Positions 45,614 through 54,928 of a DNA stretch of 64,000 nt are shown one piece after another. The position numbers and the translations under genes are program-made. This stretch comes from Nevskia sp. Lineage in GTDB: Bacteria > Pseudomonadota > Gammaproteobacteria > Nevskiales > Nevskiaceae. The notes under the pieces were generated by a model, which was not told the DNA's origin, searched no databases, and saw only the letters and a list, made by a program, of their open reading frames with translations. Every line of letters begins with the position of its first letter. Position 1 is the stretch's first letter. The stretch spans positions 1-64,000 of the forward strand of contig NZ_JAKFUM010000017.1 in assembly GCF_021732705.1 (NCBI RefSeq). Reading direction: 5' to 3'.

Positions 45614-45881
45614 GGCAGTCACGGCAGCGGGGCTTGGGTGGGCATCGCAAGAATGTAACCACTGCCGCGCGGCGACGGTCGTCCGATCTCGCAGCGCGCA
45701 GCGCCGGTTCGGCCCGAGCGCACGACTGATGGCGATCAACGCGGGATGCACGCGCCTTCGGCTAGCTTAGTAAGCAGTAAGCAAAAACATTCATAACAAT
45801 AATCCCAACCGCATGGCCGGCAGGAACTGCTGGCGGCGGTTGCAGGCATTCGAGTCGGAAACCGTTTTCAAGGGGATATCG

Positions 45882-48248
45882 ATGCACGCAGGTCAGCGGG
45901 GTCGGGTGTCGGCGGCGGTGTTCGGGTGGGCGTGCCTCGGTCTGGCGCACGGCGTGGCCGCGGCGGAGCCCGGCGAAAGCGGCGCGGCTGCGGAAGCCGT
46001 CGAGACGGCCGGTGCGGCGGTCCAGGTGGCGGCCGACGATACCGCCGTCAAGCTCAAGGACGTGCAGGTTCGCGGCCAGAAATCACCGGTCGACGCCAAC
46101 ACGCCGAGCACGGTCGAAAGCCTCAGCCGGGCCGATCTGGCGGTGCAGAACATCACCAGCTCCGAAGACAGCCTGAAGTACCTGCCGAACATCGCGACGC
46201 GCAAGCGCTACATCGGCGACCGGAATGGCGGTGTCGAGACGCGCGGCACCAACAATCGCCAGACGGCCCGCGCGCTGGTGCTGGTCGATGGCGTGCTGCT
46301 GTCGAACCTGCTCGGTTCGCAGGATCAGATCGCGCCGCGCTGGTCGCTGGTGCTGCCCGAGGAAATCGAGCGGGTCGACGTGATCTACGGTCCTTACTCG
46401 GCGCTGTATTCCGGCAATGCCATCGGCGCGGCGGTGCTGTTCACCACCAGCCTGCCGAAAACCCTGCAGGTCAGCGCCGGCTTCCAGGCCAACAGTCAGG
46501 ATTTCAACTACTTCGGCACCCGCGACACGTTCTCCGGCTACACCGCCAATGCCTTCATCGGCAATCGCGTCGGCAAGTGGAGCTTCCTGCTCGGCGTCAA
46601 CCGGCTCGATGCCACGAGCCAGCCGAACGGCTTCGTCGCGCTGCCGGTCTCGACCACACCGGCACAGCCGGCGGACACGGTCATCGTCAGCGGCGCGTTT
46701 CCGACGCAGAACCGCAGCGGCGCCGATGTCGTGCTGCTGGGTCCGGGCGGCGGCAACATCGAGAACACGCGGCAGAACGAGTTCAAGGCCAAGCTGGCGT
46801 ACGACTTTTCCTCGACCCTGCAGGCTCGGGTGACGGTCGCCGGCTGGACCAACGACCGCATCACCGGCGAGCCCGGCAACACCACGTATCTGCGCGATGC
46901 CGCCGGCAACCCGGTGTTCGCCGGCAACGTCAACATCGGCGGCATCCGCTACACGATTCCCGCCACCAGCTTCTCGCCGGCGCTGGGCAGCGAGGAGCAC
47001 CTCAATGTCGCGGCCACGCTCAAGTCCGACTACGCCAGCGGCTGGAACTTCACCGCCATCGCCTCGTACTACGAGATGCTCGAGAACCTCCAGCGCGCGG
47101 CCACCACGGCGCAGCCGGGCAGCCTCGTCGGCGGCGCCGGCACGCTGAACGATCAAGGCGGCAGCGGCTGGCAGACCTTCGACCTGAAGTTCGATCGCAA
47201 GCCGGTGGCGGGCGAGCGGCATTGGCTGACCTTCGGCTATCACGTCGACCAGTACGACTTCCGGCAGCTGCGCAACAACACCGCGAACTGGCGCTCCGGC
47301 GGCCGCGGCAGCGAGCTGAGCCGCGCCAAGGGCCGCACCCAGACCCACGCGCTGTACGCGCAGGACGCCTGGCGCTTTGCCGAGGACTGGAAGACCGTGC
47401 TCGGACTGCGCGCCGAGTACTGGCACACGTTCGACGCCGTCAGCGTCACGCCGACGGTGACCAACGACCTGCCGAATCGCAATGAACAGGCGGTGTCGCC
47501 GAAGGCCGCGATCGAGTACACGCCGACGCCGGACTGGCTGCTGCGCCTGAGCTATGCCCGCGCCACGCGCTTCCCGACCGTGATCGAGCTGTTCCAGGGC
47601 TCGATCTCGCCGCTGGTGATTGCCAACAGCGATCCGAACCTCAGGCCGGAGCGCGGCAACTGGGCCGAATTCGGCGCCGAGCGCACCTGGCACAAGGCCC
47701 GCGTGCGCGGCTCGCTGTATCTGGAAGACACGCGCGACACGCTGTTCAACCAGACCAACAGCGGCAACGTGCCGAGTGTCAGCGATGCCCAGAACATCGA
47801 TCACGTCAGGATCTTCGGCGCGGAGCTGTCGGCCGAGGCGCGCGATGTCGTGATCCCGCGCCTGAGCCTGATCGGTACCGCCGCGGTCAACCACTCGGAA
47901 GTGCTGGCGAACCGCAACCAGCCGGCCACCGTCGGCAAGGAATTTCCGCAGCTGCCGCGCGTCCGTGCCAGCTTTCTCGCGAACTACGGCATCACGTCCG
48001 ATATCGGCATCACCTTTTCCGGTCGCTACTCGGGCAAGCAGTTCGCCACCGTCGACAACAGCGACATCAATCCGCGCGCGTACAACGGCATCAGCAGCTA
48101 TGTCGTGTTCGACTCGAAGCTGACCTGGCAGATCACCCGGAACGCCGGCATCGGTTTCGGCATCGACAACCTCGCCGACGAACGCTACTTCATCAACCAT
48201 CCGTTCCCCGGCCGCACCTTCTTCGGCGAGGCCCGCGTCAGCTTCTGA
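45882..48248 (+). CDS. TonB-dependent outer-membrane receptor
   Basis: A 788-residue receptor. A signal peptide (to about residue 30) is followed by a plug domain (LKDVQVRGQKSPVDANTPSTVESLSRADLAVQN ... TRGTNNRQTARALVLVDGVLLSNLL ... VDVIYGPYSALYSGNAIGAAVLFTT) and a 22-strand barrel ending in GRTFFGEARVSF with the terminal Phe. It would import a chelated metal, vitamin or other ligand, energised by the TonB system at 16837-18724. Substrate is not clear; the plug style is like siderophore or metal receptors. The upstream region (45765-45815) is AT-rich with a direct AGTAAGC repeat and may be a metal-regulated promoter, but no defined Fur or Zur box was recognised. Confidence 0.92.
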   Translation: MHAGQRGRVSAAVFGWACLGLAHGVAAAEPGESGAAAEAVETAGAAVQVAADDTAVKLKDVQVRGQKSPVDANTPSTVESLSRADLAVQNITSSEDSLKYLPNIATRKRYIGDRNGGVETRGTNNRQTARALVLVDGVLLSNLLGSQDQIAPRWSLVLPEEIERVDVIYGPYSALYSGNAIGAAVLFTTSLPKTLQVSAGFQANSQDFNYFGTRDTFSGYTANAFIGNRVGKWSFLLGVNRLDATSQPNGFVALPVSTTPAQPADTVIVSGAFPTQNRSGADVVLLGPGGGNIENTRQNEFKAKLAYDFSSTLQARVTVAGWTNDRITGEPGNTTYLRDAAGNPVFAGNVNIGGIRYTIPATSFSPALGSEEHLNVAATLKSDYASGWNFTAIASYYEMLENLQRAATTAQPGSLVGGAGTLNDQGGSGWQTFDLKFDRKPVAGERHWLTFGYHVDQYDFRQLRNNTANWRSGGRGSELSRAKGRTQTHALYAQDAWRFAEDWKTVLGLRAEYWHTFDAVSVTPTVTNDLPNRNEQAVSPKAAIEYTPTPDWLLRLSYARATRFPTVIELFQGSISPLVIANSDPNLRPERGNWAEFGAERTWHKARVRGSLYLEDTRDTLFNQTNSGNVPSVSDAQNIDHVRIFGAELSAEARDVVIPRLSLIGTAAVNHSEVLANRNQPATVGKEFPQLPRVRASFLANYGITSDIGITFSGRYSGKQFATVDNSDINPRAYNGISSYVVFDSKLTWQITRNAGIGFGIDNLADERYFINHPFPGRTFFGEARVSF

Positions 48249-48346
48249 CCCGGTCCGCGCGATCGACCGGCCGGCTGCACGCGGGCTTGCCGAATGCACC
48301 TGTGCACGCGAGGATTTTGCGGTCACCACCGCTGAGTCCCCGCTAT

Positions 48347-48814
48347 ATGACGAGCCCCCGAACGCCGCTGGTTGCCTCGCTGGTGCTGTCCCTGCTGGTG
48401 GCGGTGGCCAGCGCTGCCGCTGCACCCCCGAGCCCCGAGTCGCCGGCGACACCGGCCGCGATCGAAGTGACGCCACGTCTGAAGGCGAGCACCAGCTGGA
48501 ACGGCGCGCTGCTGCACTATCCGGACGGTCAGGCCGAGATCACCGGTCTGGAAATCGCGCTGGCGCCGAGTGCGGAAACCGGCTGGCACACGCATCCGGC
48601 GCCGTCGTTCGGCGTGGTGCTCGAAGGCGAATGGACCGTGATGCTGGCCGATGGTCGCAGCCGCACGTTCCAGAAGGGCGAGACCGTGGTCGAGGTCGTC
48701 GACACGCCGCACAACGGCCGCAACACCGGCAGCACGACCGCGCGGGTGCTGGTGTTCTATTCCGGCGCCGCTGGTCAGACCCTGACCCAGAAGCAGGCCG
48801 CGCCGCCGCCGTGA
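48347..48814 (+). CDS. Periplasmic cupin-domain protein
   Basis: A 155-residue exported small cupin. The signal peptide ends near SAAAAPPSP. The cupin barrel shows ITGLEIALAPSAETGWHTHPAPSFGVVLEGEW with two His residues as metal ligands, then MLADGRSRTFQKGETVVEVVDTPHNGRNTGS with a third His. It probably binds a divalent metal; catalytic role unknown. It follows the TonB-dependent receptor gene by about 100 bp, so a link to ligand uptake is possible. Its stop codon directly abuts the stop of the convergent ArgO-like gene. Confidence 0.87.
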   Translation: MTSPRTPLVASLVLSLLVAVASAAAAPPSPESPATPAAIEVTPRLKASTSWNGALLHYPDGQAEITGLEIALAPSAETGWHTHPAPSFGVVLEGEWTVMLADGRSRTFQKGETVVEVVDTPHNGRNTGSTTARVLVFYSGAAGQTLTQKQAAPPP

Positions 48815-49471
48815 TCAGCCGATCGCCGTCGGCAGACCGGAGATTTCCGGTGCGAGCAGGGTGACGGCGATCGCTGCCATCACAACGGCAATCAGCGCAT
48901 CGAGCACGCGCCAGGTGATCGGCCGGCGGAACATCGGGGCAAGGGCCGCCGCGCCGTAACCGAGGCCGTAGAACCACAGGCACGATGCCGCCATCGCACC
49001 GAGCGCGAACGCCAGCCGCGCGCTGCCGCCGTACTGGCCGCCGATGCTGCCGACCAGCAGCACCGTATCGAGATAGACGTGCGGATTCAGCCAGGTCACG
49101 GCAAGGCAGGTCAGCACCGCCGCGCGCAGCGCGACGGGTGCGTTCGACGCGCTGTCGACCTCCAGCGTGCCCGGATCACGCAGCGCCGCCCGCAGGCTGC
49201 GGGCGGCATACGCCAGCAGGAACAGGCCGCCGATCCAGCCGGCCGCGTGCAGCAGCAGCGGACTCTGCTGCACCAGCGTGCCGAAGCCGCCGCAGCCGAC
49301 CGCGATCAGCGTGGCGTCGGACACGAAGCACAGGGAAGCCAGCACGAAGACATGTTCGCGCTTCAGTCCCTGCTTCAGCAGATAGGCGTTCTGCGCACCG
49401 ATCGCGACGATCAGCGAGCCGCCCAGGCCGATGCCGCGGGCAAACGCGGTCCAGATCGTTGCATCCACCAT
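48815..49471 (-). CDS. LysE/ArgO-family amino-acid exporter
   Basis: A 218-residue inner-membrane protein with about six helices. The N-terminus FARGIGLGGSLIVAIGAQNAYLLKQGLKREHVF and the later AVLTCLAVTWLNPHVYLDTVLLVG segment are the LysE/ArgO signatures. It should export basic amino acids such as arginine or lysine. No LysG/ArgP regulator lies next to it. It converges on the cupin gene with no intervening base: the two stop codons touch. Confidence 0.92.
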   Translation of the reverse strand: MVDATIWTAFARGIGLGGSLIVAIGAQNAYLLKQGLKREHVFVLASLCFVSDATLIAVGCGGFGTLVQQSPLLLHAAGWIGGLFLLAYAARSLRAALRDPGTLEVDSASNAPVALRAAVLTCLAVTWLNPHVYLDTVLLVGSIGGQYGGSARLAFALGAMAASCLWFYGLGYGAAALAPMFRRPITWRVLDALIAVVMAAIAVTLLAPEISGLPTAIG

Positions 49472-49569
49472 CGTGGACTCCGAATTTACGGTGACACCTT
49501 ACAAATTCCCCGAGTGCGCAGCGAGATAGCCCAAATGCAATCCGGTACTTTTCCTTGACCGTAGGGCGA

Positions 49570-50316
49570 TTGGACCGGCCAGCCTTTTGTAGACACCTTA
49601 GTCGCCATAATCGAAGGCAATGACCGAGGTGTTTATGAGTAGCAATCGGCAGTACACGGACGAGCTCAAGAGCGAGGTGGTGAAACAGGTGGTCGAGCGC
49701 GGCTTCACGGTGGTGGACGTGGCAACGCGGATCGGGATTCCCAGGCACACGCTGTATGGCTGGGTGCAAAGCGCGAGCAAGGCTTCGGGCCCGACTGCTG
49801 GGACAGTCGCGCCGACGAGCGATTCTGCCGAAGTGCGTCGGCTCAAGGCTGAGCTCAAGCGGGTCACCGAAGAGCGCGACATCCTCAAAAAGCCGCCGCG
49901 TACTTTGCCAGGGGGTGAAGGCGAAGTGCGCGTTCATGCGCGTGCATGCTGGGGAGTTTCGCCTGTGCACTATGTGCCGGGTGCTGGTTCATTCCGATCA
50001 GGGCTGCCAATTCACGAGCAGCGATTGGTAGTCGTTCCTGAAGGCGCACCGGATGTTGCCGAGCATGAGTCGTCGCGGAAACTGTCACGACAACGCAGTC
50101 GCGGAAAGCTTTTTCAGCGCCTTAAAGAAGGAACGCATCAAACGCCGGATCTACCCCACGCGAGCTGCCGCAGTTTCCGACGTCTTCGACTACATCGAGA
50201 TGTTCTACAACCCAATCCGTCGGCATGGTTCCGCCGGCGGCGTGTCACCGTTAGCGTTTGCAAGGCGCTTCGCGCTAAGCGGCAACTGACTGTCTACGGA
50301 AGGCTGGCCGGTCCAA
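49570..50316 (+). mobile_element. IS3-family insertion sequence remnant
   Basis: Bounded by 24-bp imperfect terminal inverted repeats: 49572-49595 (beginning GGACCGGCCAGCCTTTTGTA) and the complement of 50291-50314, which differs at two positions. Two more bases may belong to each end. At about 747 bp it is much shorter than a complete IS3 element, due to an internal deletion in orfB. No convincing target duplication is seen. It inserted between the ArgO gene and the typA terminator. Confidence 0.85.
49635..50289 (+). pseudogene. IS3-family transposase OrfA plus truncated, frameshifted OrfB
   Basis: OrfA begins at 49635 (MSSNRQYTDELKSEVVKQVV), with a helix-turn-helix (VVDVATRIGIPRHTLYGWVQ) and a leucine-zipper helix ending RDILKK near 49893. 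An A5G slip site (CTCAAAAAG) at that point fits programmed frameshifting into OrfB. OrfB retains only a short N-terminal piece and, after a large deletion, the HSDQGCQFTS segment with the second Asp of DDE, then a stop at 50029. A last piece from 50053 carries NCHDNAVAESFFSALKKE with the Glu. The first Asp and much of the core are missing, so the transposase is inactive. Confidence 0.85.
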
Positions 50317-50345
50317 AAGCAGAACGCCGACTTTCGTCGGCGTTC
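50315..50345 (-). terminator. Intrinsic terminator of typA
   Basis: On the minus strand GAACGCCGAC-GAAA-GTCGGCGTTC, a perfect 10-bp stem, followed by TGCTTTT. It ends typA; the IS3 remnant lies immediately beyond. Confidence 0.8.
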
Positions 50346-50369
50346 GGGCTGCAGAGTCAGTACTTGGAC

Positions 50370-52211
50370 TCAGGCTGCTTCGCTGCGGCCGCGCTTGCGC
50401 TCGTGTTCCTTCAGGAACTTCTTGCGGATGCGGATCGAGGTCGGCGTCAGTTCGACCAGTTCGTCTTCGTTGATGAACTCCAGCGCCTGCTCCAGCGAAT
50501 GCTTGACCGGCGGGGTCAGCAGCACATTCTCGTCCGAGCCGGAGGCGCGCATGTTCGTGAGCTTCTTGCCCTTCAGCACGTTGACGACGAGATCGTTGTC
50601 GCGCGAGTGGATGCCGACGATCTGGCCTTCGTACACGTCGACGGCGGCGTCCACCATCATGCGGCCGCGCTCCTGCAGGTTGAACAGCGCGTACGGCGCG
50701 GTCTTGCCCTGCTCGTTCGAGATCAGCACGCCGTTGTGGCGATTGCCGATGGCGGCGTTCTCGGCCTTCGGGCCGAAGTGGTCGAAGTTGTGGAACAGCA
50801 GGCCGGTGCCCGAGGTCATCGACATGAACTCGGTCTGGAAGCCGATCAGGCCGCGCGACGGAATCGTGTATTCCAGACGCACGCGCCCCTTGCCGTCCGG
50901 AACCATGTTGGTCATCTTGCCGCCGCGTTCGGCGAGGCCCTGGATGGTGCCGCCCTGATGGGTTTCCTCGACATCGGCAACCAGCGTTTCGTACGGTTCG
51001 CACATCACGCCGTCGATTTCCTTCTCGATCACTTCCGGACGCGCCACGGCGATCTCGTAGCCTTCGCGGCGCATGTTTTCCAGCAGAATGCCGAGGTGCA
51101 GCAGGCCGCGGCCCGAGACCTTGAACTGGTCACCGGCGTTGCCCTGTTCGACGCGCAGCGCGACGTTGGTCTTCAGCTCGCGCTGCAGGCGGTCGCCGAT
51201 CTGGCGGCTGGTGACGAACTTGCCTTCCTTGCCCGCGAACGGCGACTTGTTGACCTCGAACATCATGCTCATCGTCGGCTCGTCGACCTGCAGGGTCGCG
51301 AGCTGTTCCGGGTTCTTCAGGTCGCAGATCGTTTCGGAGATGCCGAGGTCGGCGATGCCGGTGATGGCGACGATGTCGCCGGCTTCCGCTTCCGGCACTT
51401 CGATCTTGTCCAGACCCATGAAGCCGAGCACCTGCAGCACCTTGCCGGTGCGCACGGCGCCGTCACGGCCGACGACCGAGACCTGCTGGTTCGGCTTGAC
51501 CTTGCCGCGGGTGATGCGGCCGGTGCCGATGACACCGACGTACGACGAGTACGCGAGCGAGGTCACCTGCATCTGGAACGGGCCATCGCTGTTGACCTTC
51601 GGCGGCGCAACCTGATCGACGATGGTCTGGAACAGCGGGTCCATGTTGCCTTCGCGGATGTCCGGGTTGTCGCCGGCATAGCCGTTCAGCGCGGAAGCGT
51701 AGACGATCGGGAAGTCGAGCTGCTTGTCGGTGGCGCCGAGCTTGTCGAACAGGTCGAACACCTGATCGATCACCCAGTGGGCGCGGGCGCCCGGACGGTC
51801 GATCTTGTTGACCACGACGATCGGGTTCAGGCCCATGCCGAACGCCTTCTGGGTCACGAAACGGGTCTGCGGCATCGGGCCGTCGGCGGCGTCGACCAGC
51901 AGACAGACGCAGTCGACCATCGACAGCACGCGTTCCACTTCGCCGCCGAAGTCGGCGTGCCCCGGGGTGTCGACGATGTTGATGCGGTATTCGATGTCGG
52001 TGCGCGCGTCGCGCCAGCGGATCGCCGTGTTCTTCGACAGGATGGTGATGCCGCGCTCGCGTTCGAGATCGTTCGAGTCCATCACGCGTTCGCCGAGGTT
52101 TTCGCGCGCGTCGAGGGTCTGCGACTGACGCAGGAGCTTGTCGACGAGCGTAGTCTTGCCGTGGTCGACGTGGGCAATGATGGCGATGTTGCGAAGGTTC
52201 TGAAGGCTCAC
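50370..52211 (-). CDS. typA: Translational GTPase TypA/BipA
   Basis: A 613-residue ribosome-binding GTPase needed for ribosome assembly and stress or low-temperature growth. The GTPase domain has the P-loop [11 protein letters not shown], the switch region RERGITI, the [13 protein letters not shown]3 motif and [11 protein letters not shown]4; EF-Tu domain 2, two EF-G-like domains ([15 protein letters not shown]...) and the BipA-specific C-terminal domain follow, ending [13 protein letters not shown]. The start is taken as GTG 52211 ([16 protein letters not shown]), the conserved N-terminus; the open frame upstream does not match the family. No neighbour belongs to the operon. Confidence 0.95.
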   Translation of the reverse strand: MSLQNLRNIAIIAHVDHGKTTLVDKLLRQSQTLDARENLGERVMDSNDLERERGITILSKNTAIRWRDARTDIEYRINIVDTPGHADFGGEVERVLSMVDCVCLLVDAADGPMPQTRFVTQKAFGMGLNPIVVVNKIDRPGARAHWVIDQVFDLFDKLGATDKQLDFPIVYASALNGYAGDNPDIREGNMDPLFQTIVDQVAPPKVNSDGPFQMQVTSLAYSSYVGVIGTGRITRGKVKPNQQVSVVGRDGAVRTGKVLQVLGFMGLDKIEVPEAEAGDIVAITGIADLGISETICDLKNPEQLATLQVDEPTMSMMFEVNKSPFAGKEGKFVTSRQIGDRLQRELKTNVALRVEQGNAGDQFKVSGRGLLHLGILLENMRREGYEIAVARPEVIEKEIDGVMCEPYETLVADVEETHQGGTIQGLAERGGKMTNMVPDGKGRVRLEYTIPSRGLIGFQTEFMSMTSGTGLLFHNFDHFGPKAENAAIGNRHNGVLISNEQGKTAPYALFNLQERGRMMVDAAVDVYEGQIVGIHSRDNDLVVNVLKGKKLTNMRASGSDENVLLTPPVKHSLEQALEFINEDELVELTPTSIRIRKKFLKEHERKRGRSEAA

Positions 52212-52438
52212 GGATGCGTCTCGGTCGTGCGTGCTTGCTGCGGCGCAGCAAGAAAAAGATCGCAGATTGTACGCAGGTCGAGGTGAAAACGCATGCTTTT
52301 TGCTTGTGGCGGGCGGCTTCGTTTGTCGGTCGCCGGTGCGAAACGACGGACTTTCCGCCGTCATCGCGACCGACGATCATCCGCAGGCGAGGCTGTCTGC
52401 CCACAGTGCCCCGAGTGGATTCCGAACCGAGCCGATCG

Positions 52439-53191
52439 ATGACCCCGCCCCGCCGCCCCCTGCTGTTGCCCGTTTTCGCCGCTGCCGCGTCGATGATCCT
52501 GCTGGCCTCGGCGCTACCGCAGCCCGTGCGGGCCGACAAGTTCAGCGACTTCGCGAAGAAGGCGCTGTCCCAGCCCGGCGCGGCGAGCGCGCTGTCGGAT
52601 TCCGACATCGGCGCCGGCCTCAAGGAGGCGCTGGCCAAGGGCACGAAGTCGGCGGTCAGCCAGCTTGGCAGCACCGATGGCTACTGGAAGAACGCGCGCT
52701 TCCAGATACCGCTGCCGAAGCCGCTGAAGAAGGCCGATGCCGTGCTGCGCGGCTTCGGAGCCGGACCGAAGCTCGACGAGCTGCACCTGTCGATCAATCG
52801 CGCGGCCGAATCGGCGGTGCCGGTCGCGGCCGATGTCTTTTCCGAAGCGGTGAAGAAGCTGACCGTCGACGACGTGCGCGGCATTCTCGGCGGGGCACCG
52901 GATGCCGCGACGCAGTATTTCAAGCGAACGACCGGCGACACGCTGCTGGCGAAGTTCCGGCCGATCGTCGCCGGCATCACGGCCAAGGCGGGCCTTGCAC
53001 AGCAGTACAAGGGCATTGTCGCCAGCGCCGGCCCGCTGGCCGCCACGCTCGGCGCGCCGGATCTCGATACCTATGTCACCCAGAAGGCGCTCGACAGCCT
53101 GTTCCTGCGCGTGGCCGACGAGGAAAGGTCGATCCGCGAGAACCCGGCCGCGCGGACCAGCGAACTGCTGAAGAAGGTGTTCGCGAAGTAG
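52439..53191 (+). CDS. DUF4197 exported protein
   Basis: A 250-residue protein with a signal peptide (LLLPVFAAAASMILLASALPQPVRADK). The mature part is entirely helical and matches DUF4197: SDSDIGAGLKEALAKGTKSAVSQLGSTDGYWKNARFQIPLPKPLKK, FSEAVKKLTVDDVRGILGGAPDAATQYFKRTTGDTLLAKFRPIV and the C-terminal TQKALDSLFLRVADEE. The function of this periplasmic family is unknown. The ATG at 52439 is the first giving the signal peptide. It is divergent from typA and convergent with the SUMF1-like gene. Confidence 0.9.
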   Translation: MTPPRRPLLLPVFAAAASMILLASALPQPVRADKFSDFAKKALSQPGAASALSDSDIGAGLKEALAKGTKSAVSQLGSTDGYWKNARFQIPLPKPLKKADAVLRGFGAGPKLDELHLSINRAAESAVPVAADVFSEAVKKLTVDDVRGILGGAPDAATQYFKRTTGDTLLAKFRPIVAGITAKAGLAQQYKGIVASAGPLAATLGAPDLDTYVTQKALDSLFLRVADEERSIRENPAARTSELLKKVFAK

Positions 53192-53210
53192 CGCGCCGTC
53201 CGGCGCCTCG

Positions 53211-54212
53211 TCAGCGCGGGGTTGCCGTCGGCGCCGGCGTCCGCTTGACGGCAGTTGCCGGCAGGGTCAGTGCCACGCGGAAGCCGAGGGCGTCGCTGAC
53301 GTTGTTCGCGGCATCGGCGTCGCGGTTCGAGGGCCGCATCGCGCCGGCGCCATTGCCCCAGCCGCCGCCGCGGTTGACCCGCTTGCGGCAGCCGCCGTCA
53401 TCGATCCAGGCGCGGCCATCGGTCGGCGCGCCTTCGTAGGTCGGATGCCAGCAGTCCTCGACCCACTCCCAGACGTTGCCCTGCAGGTCGGACACGCCGA
53501 ACGCGTTCGGCGGAAAGCTGCCGACCGGTGCGGTGTCCGGGAACGTGTCGTTGCAGCCGGCGCTCCAGGTCAGTTCCGGGTGACGCAGAGTGGCCGACTG
53601 ATCGAGCGCGTTGGCGTAGCTGCAGGTGTACTGGCTCGGCTGGCTGAAGGTCTGCGCGCCATCGGCGGCCACGCCGGCGCGCATCACGTATTCCCATTCC
53701 GCTTCCGACGGCAGGCGATACGGCTGGCCGCTGCGCGCGGCGAGCCACTCGACGTACTGCCGCGCCTGGTTCCAGTTGATGCCGGTGACCGGGTGGCGCG
53801 GCCCGGCCTCGGCGCCGTTCGGCACCGAACTCGGCGACAGGCAAGCCCCGGCGGCGACGCAGGCCGCCCATTCGCCGCGGGTGACCTCGTAACGACCGAT
53901 CGCGAACGGCGCGACGGTGACCGCATGCGCCGGCCGCTCGAACTCGCGGCCGTTGCCGATGGCATCGCCCATCATGAAGCGGCCGCCGCTGAAGCGGACC
54001 ATCTCCGGCGTGTCGGCACAGTGCCGGAAATAGGCGGTGCGGCTGCCGGCGGGGTGATTGACCGTCAGCTTGCAGCCGCTGGCGGCCACCGCTGCTGCAG
54101 CGACCGGCGCGTTCGCCGTGGCGGCGCGAACCGGTGCCGCGGCTGGCGCGAGCATCGGAAGCGCACCGAGGGCGCCCAGCAGACAGCGACGGAACAGGAC
54201 AGCAGACGTCAT
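53211..54212 (-). CDS. SUMF1/formylglycine-generating-fold secreted protein
   Basis: A 333-residue exported protein with an FGE-sulfatase fold: FSGGRFMMGDAIGNGREFERPAHAVTVAPFAIGRYEVTRGEWAACV, PVTGINWNQARQYVEWLAARSGQPYRLPSEAEWEYVMRAG, FGVSDLQGNVWEWVEDCW and the end RGGGWGNGAGAMRPSNRDADAANNVSDALGFRVA. The two active-site Cys residues that copper-dependent formylglycine enzymes carry near this end are absent, so it is more likely a binding or regulatory SUMF1-fold protein. Its ATG overlaps the stop of the TonB-like gene (ATGA), linking the two in one operon. Confidence 0.88.
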   Translation of the reverse strand: MTSAVLFRRCLLGALGALPMLAPAAAPVRAATANAPVAAAAVAASGCKLTVNHPAGSRTAYFRHCADTPEMVRFSGGRFMMGDAIGNGREFERPAHAVTVAPFAIGRYEVTRGEWAACVAAGACLSPSSVPNGAEAGPRHPVTGINWNQARQYVEWLAARSGQPYRLPSEAEWEYVMRAGVAADGAQTFSQPSQYTCSYANALDQSATLRHPELTWSAGCNDTFPDTAPVGSFPPNAFGVSDLQGNVWEWVEDCWHPTYEGAPTDGRAWIDDGGCRKRVNRGGGWGNGAGAMRPSNRDADAANNVSDALGFRVALTLPATAVKRTPAPTATPR

Positions 54213-54880
54213 GGCGTGAACTCGATGTCGATGGTGCCGGCGGCGGTGCGGGCTTCGATCAGCGGAATCGGCTGGCTTTTCCAGACCGCCCGGCGGACCG
54301 ATTCCTCCAGCTCGTAACTGCCGCAGGGCTTGACGAAATGCACGGCGGCAATCCGGCCGCCGGCAAGATAATCGATCCGGATCAGGCATTTGAACTGGCT
54401 TGGCGCAGATGCCGGTTCCAGCCAGTTGTCGTGGATGCGGCCGATCAGCGATTCCTGCGGCGTTTCTTCCGGCGGCGGCGGGGCCGGCTTCGGCGCCTGC
54501 GTGGCCGCACCCGGCGGCTTCGGCGTGGCGCTGGCCGCGGCTGCGGGCGGTGGCGGTTTCGGCGGCGACGGCTGTGGCTTCGGTGGCGTTGCCGGAATCG
54601 GCGTCGGGGTTGGCGCGCGTTCCGGTGGCGGCTCGATCACCTTCGGCGGCGGTGGTGGAACGGGTGCCGGCGGCACCGGCTTCGGGCGGCTGACGGCGAC
54701 GGTCGGCGACGGCGGCGCCATCGTGATCTGGATCAGCTTCGGTGCCTGCGGTGCCGGGCTGCCGCGGCCGGCAATCTTCAGCTGGTTGACCAGCAGCACG
54801 AACAGCAGGCCATGCAGCAGCAACGAAAACGCCGCGCCGATCCGGCGCGGCGTCAAGGTCGGGGACAACCCCTCAGTCAA
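54209..54880 (-). CDS. TonB/TolA-like envelope protein
   Basis: A 223-residue protein with a short cytoplasmic N-terminus, one signal-anchor (AAFSLLLHGLLFVLLVNQLK), a Pro/Ala/Lys-rich periplasmic linker (residues 50-145), and a small C-terminal domain (IGRIHDNWLEPASAPSQFKCLIRIDYLAGGRIAAVHFVKPCGSYELEESVRRAVWKSQPIPL) of TolA/TonB-C type with two Cys likely forming a disulfide. It could span the periplasm and contact an outer-membrane partner, perhaps the barrel protein encoded just upstream. The start is TTG at 54880, which is uncertain. Confidence 0.8.
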   Translation of the reverse strand: MTEGLSPTLTPRRIGAAFSLLLHGLLFVLLVNQLKIAGRGSPAPQAPKLIQITMAPPSPTVAVSRPKPVPPAPVPPPPPKVIEPPPERAPTPTPIPATPPKPQPSPPKPPPPAAAASATPKPPGAATQAPKPAPPPPEETPQESLIGRIHDNWLEPASAPSQFKCLIRIDYLAGGRIAAVHFVKPCGSYELEESVRRAVWKSQPIPLIEARTAAGTIDIEFTP

Positions 54881-54928
54881 GCGGAGACGGCTCGTTCAGC
54901 GTGACCGAAGCACGACGCTGCCGGGCGA

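Noticed and set aside
45762-45815. Fur or Zur box before the TonB-dependent receptor
   Set aside because: The stretch is AT-rich with an AGTAAGC direct repeat but does not match a dyad consensus well enough to name a regulator.
53211-54212. True formylglycine-generating enzyme
   Set aside because: The pair of active-site Cys residues near the C-terminal RGGGW region is missing and no sulfatase gene is adjacent.
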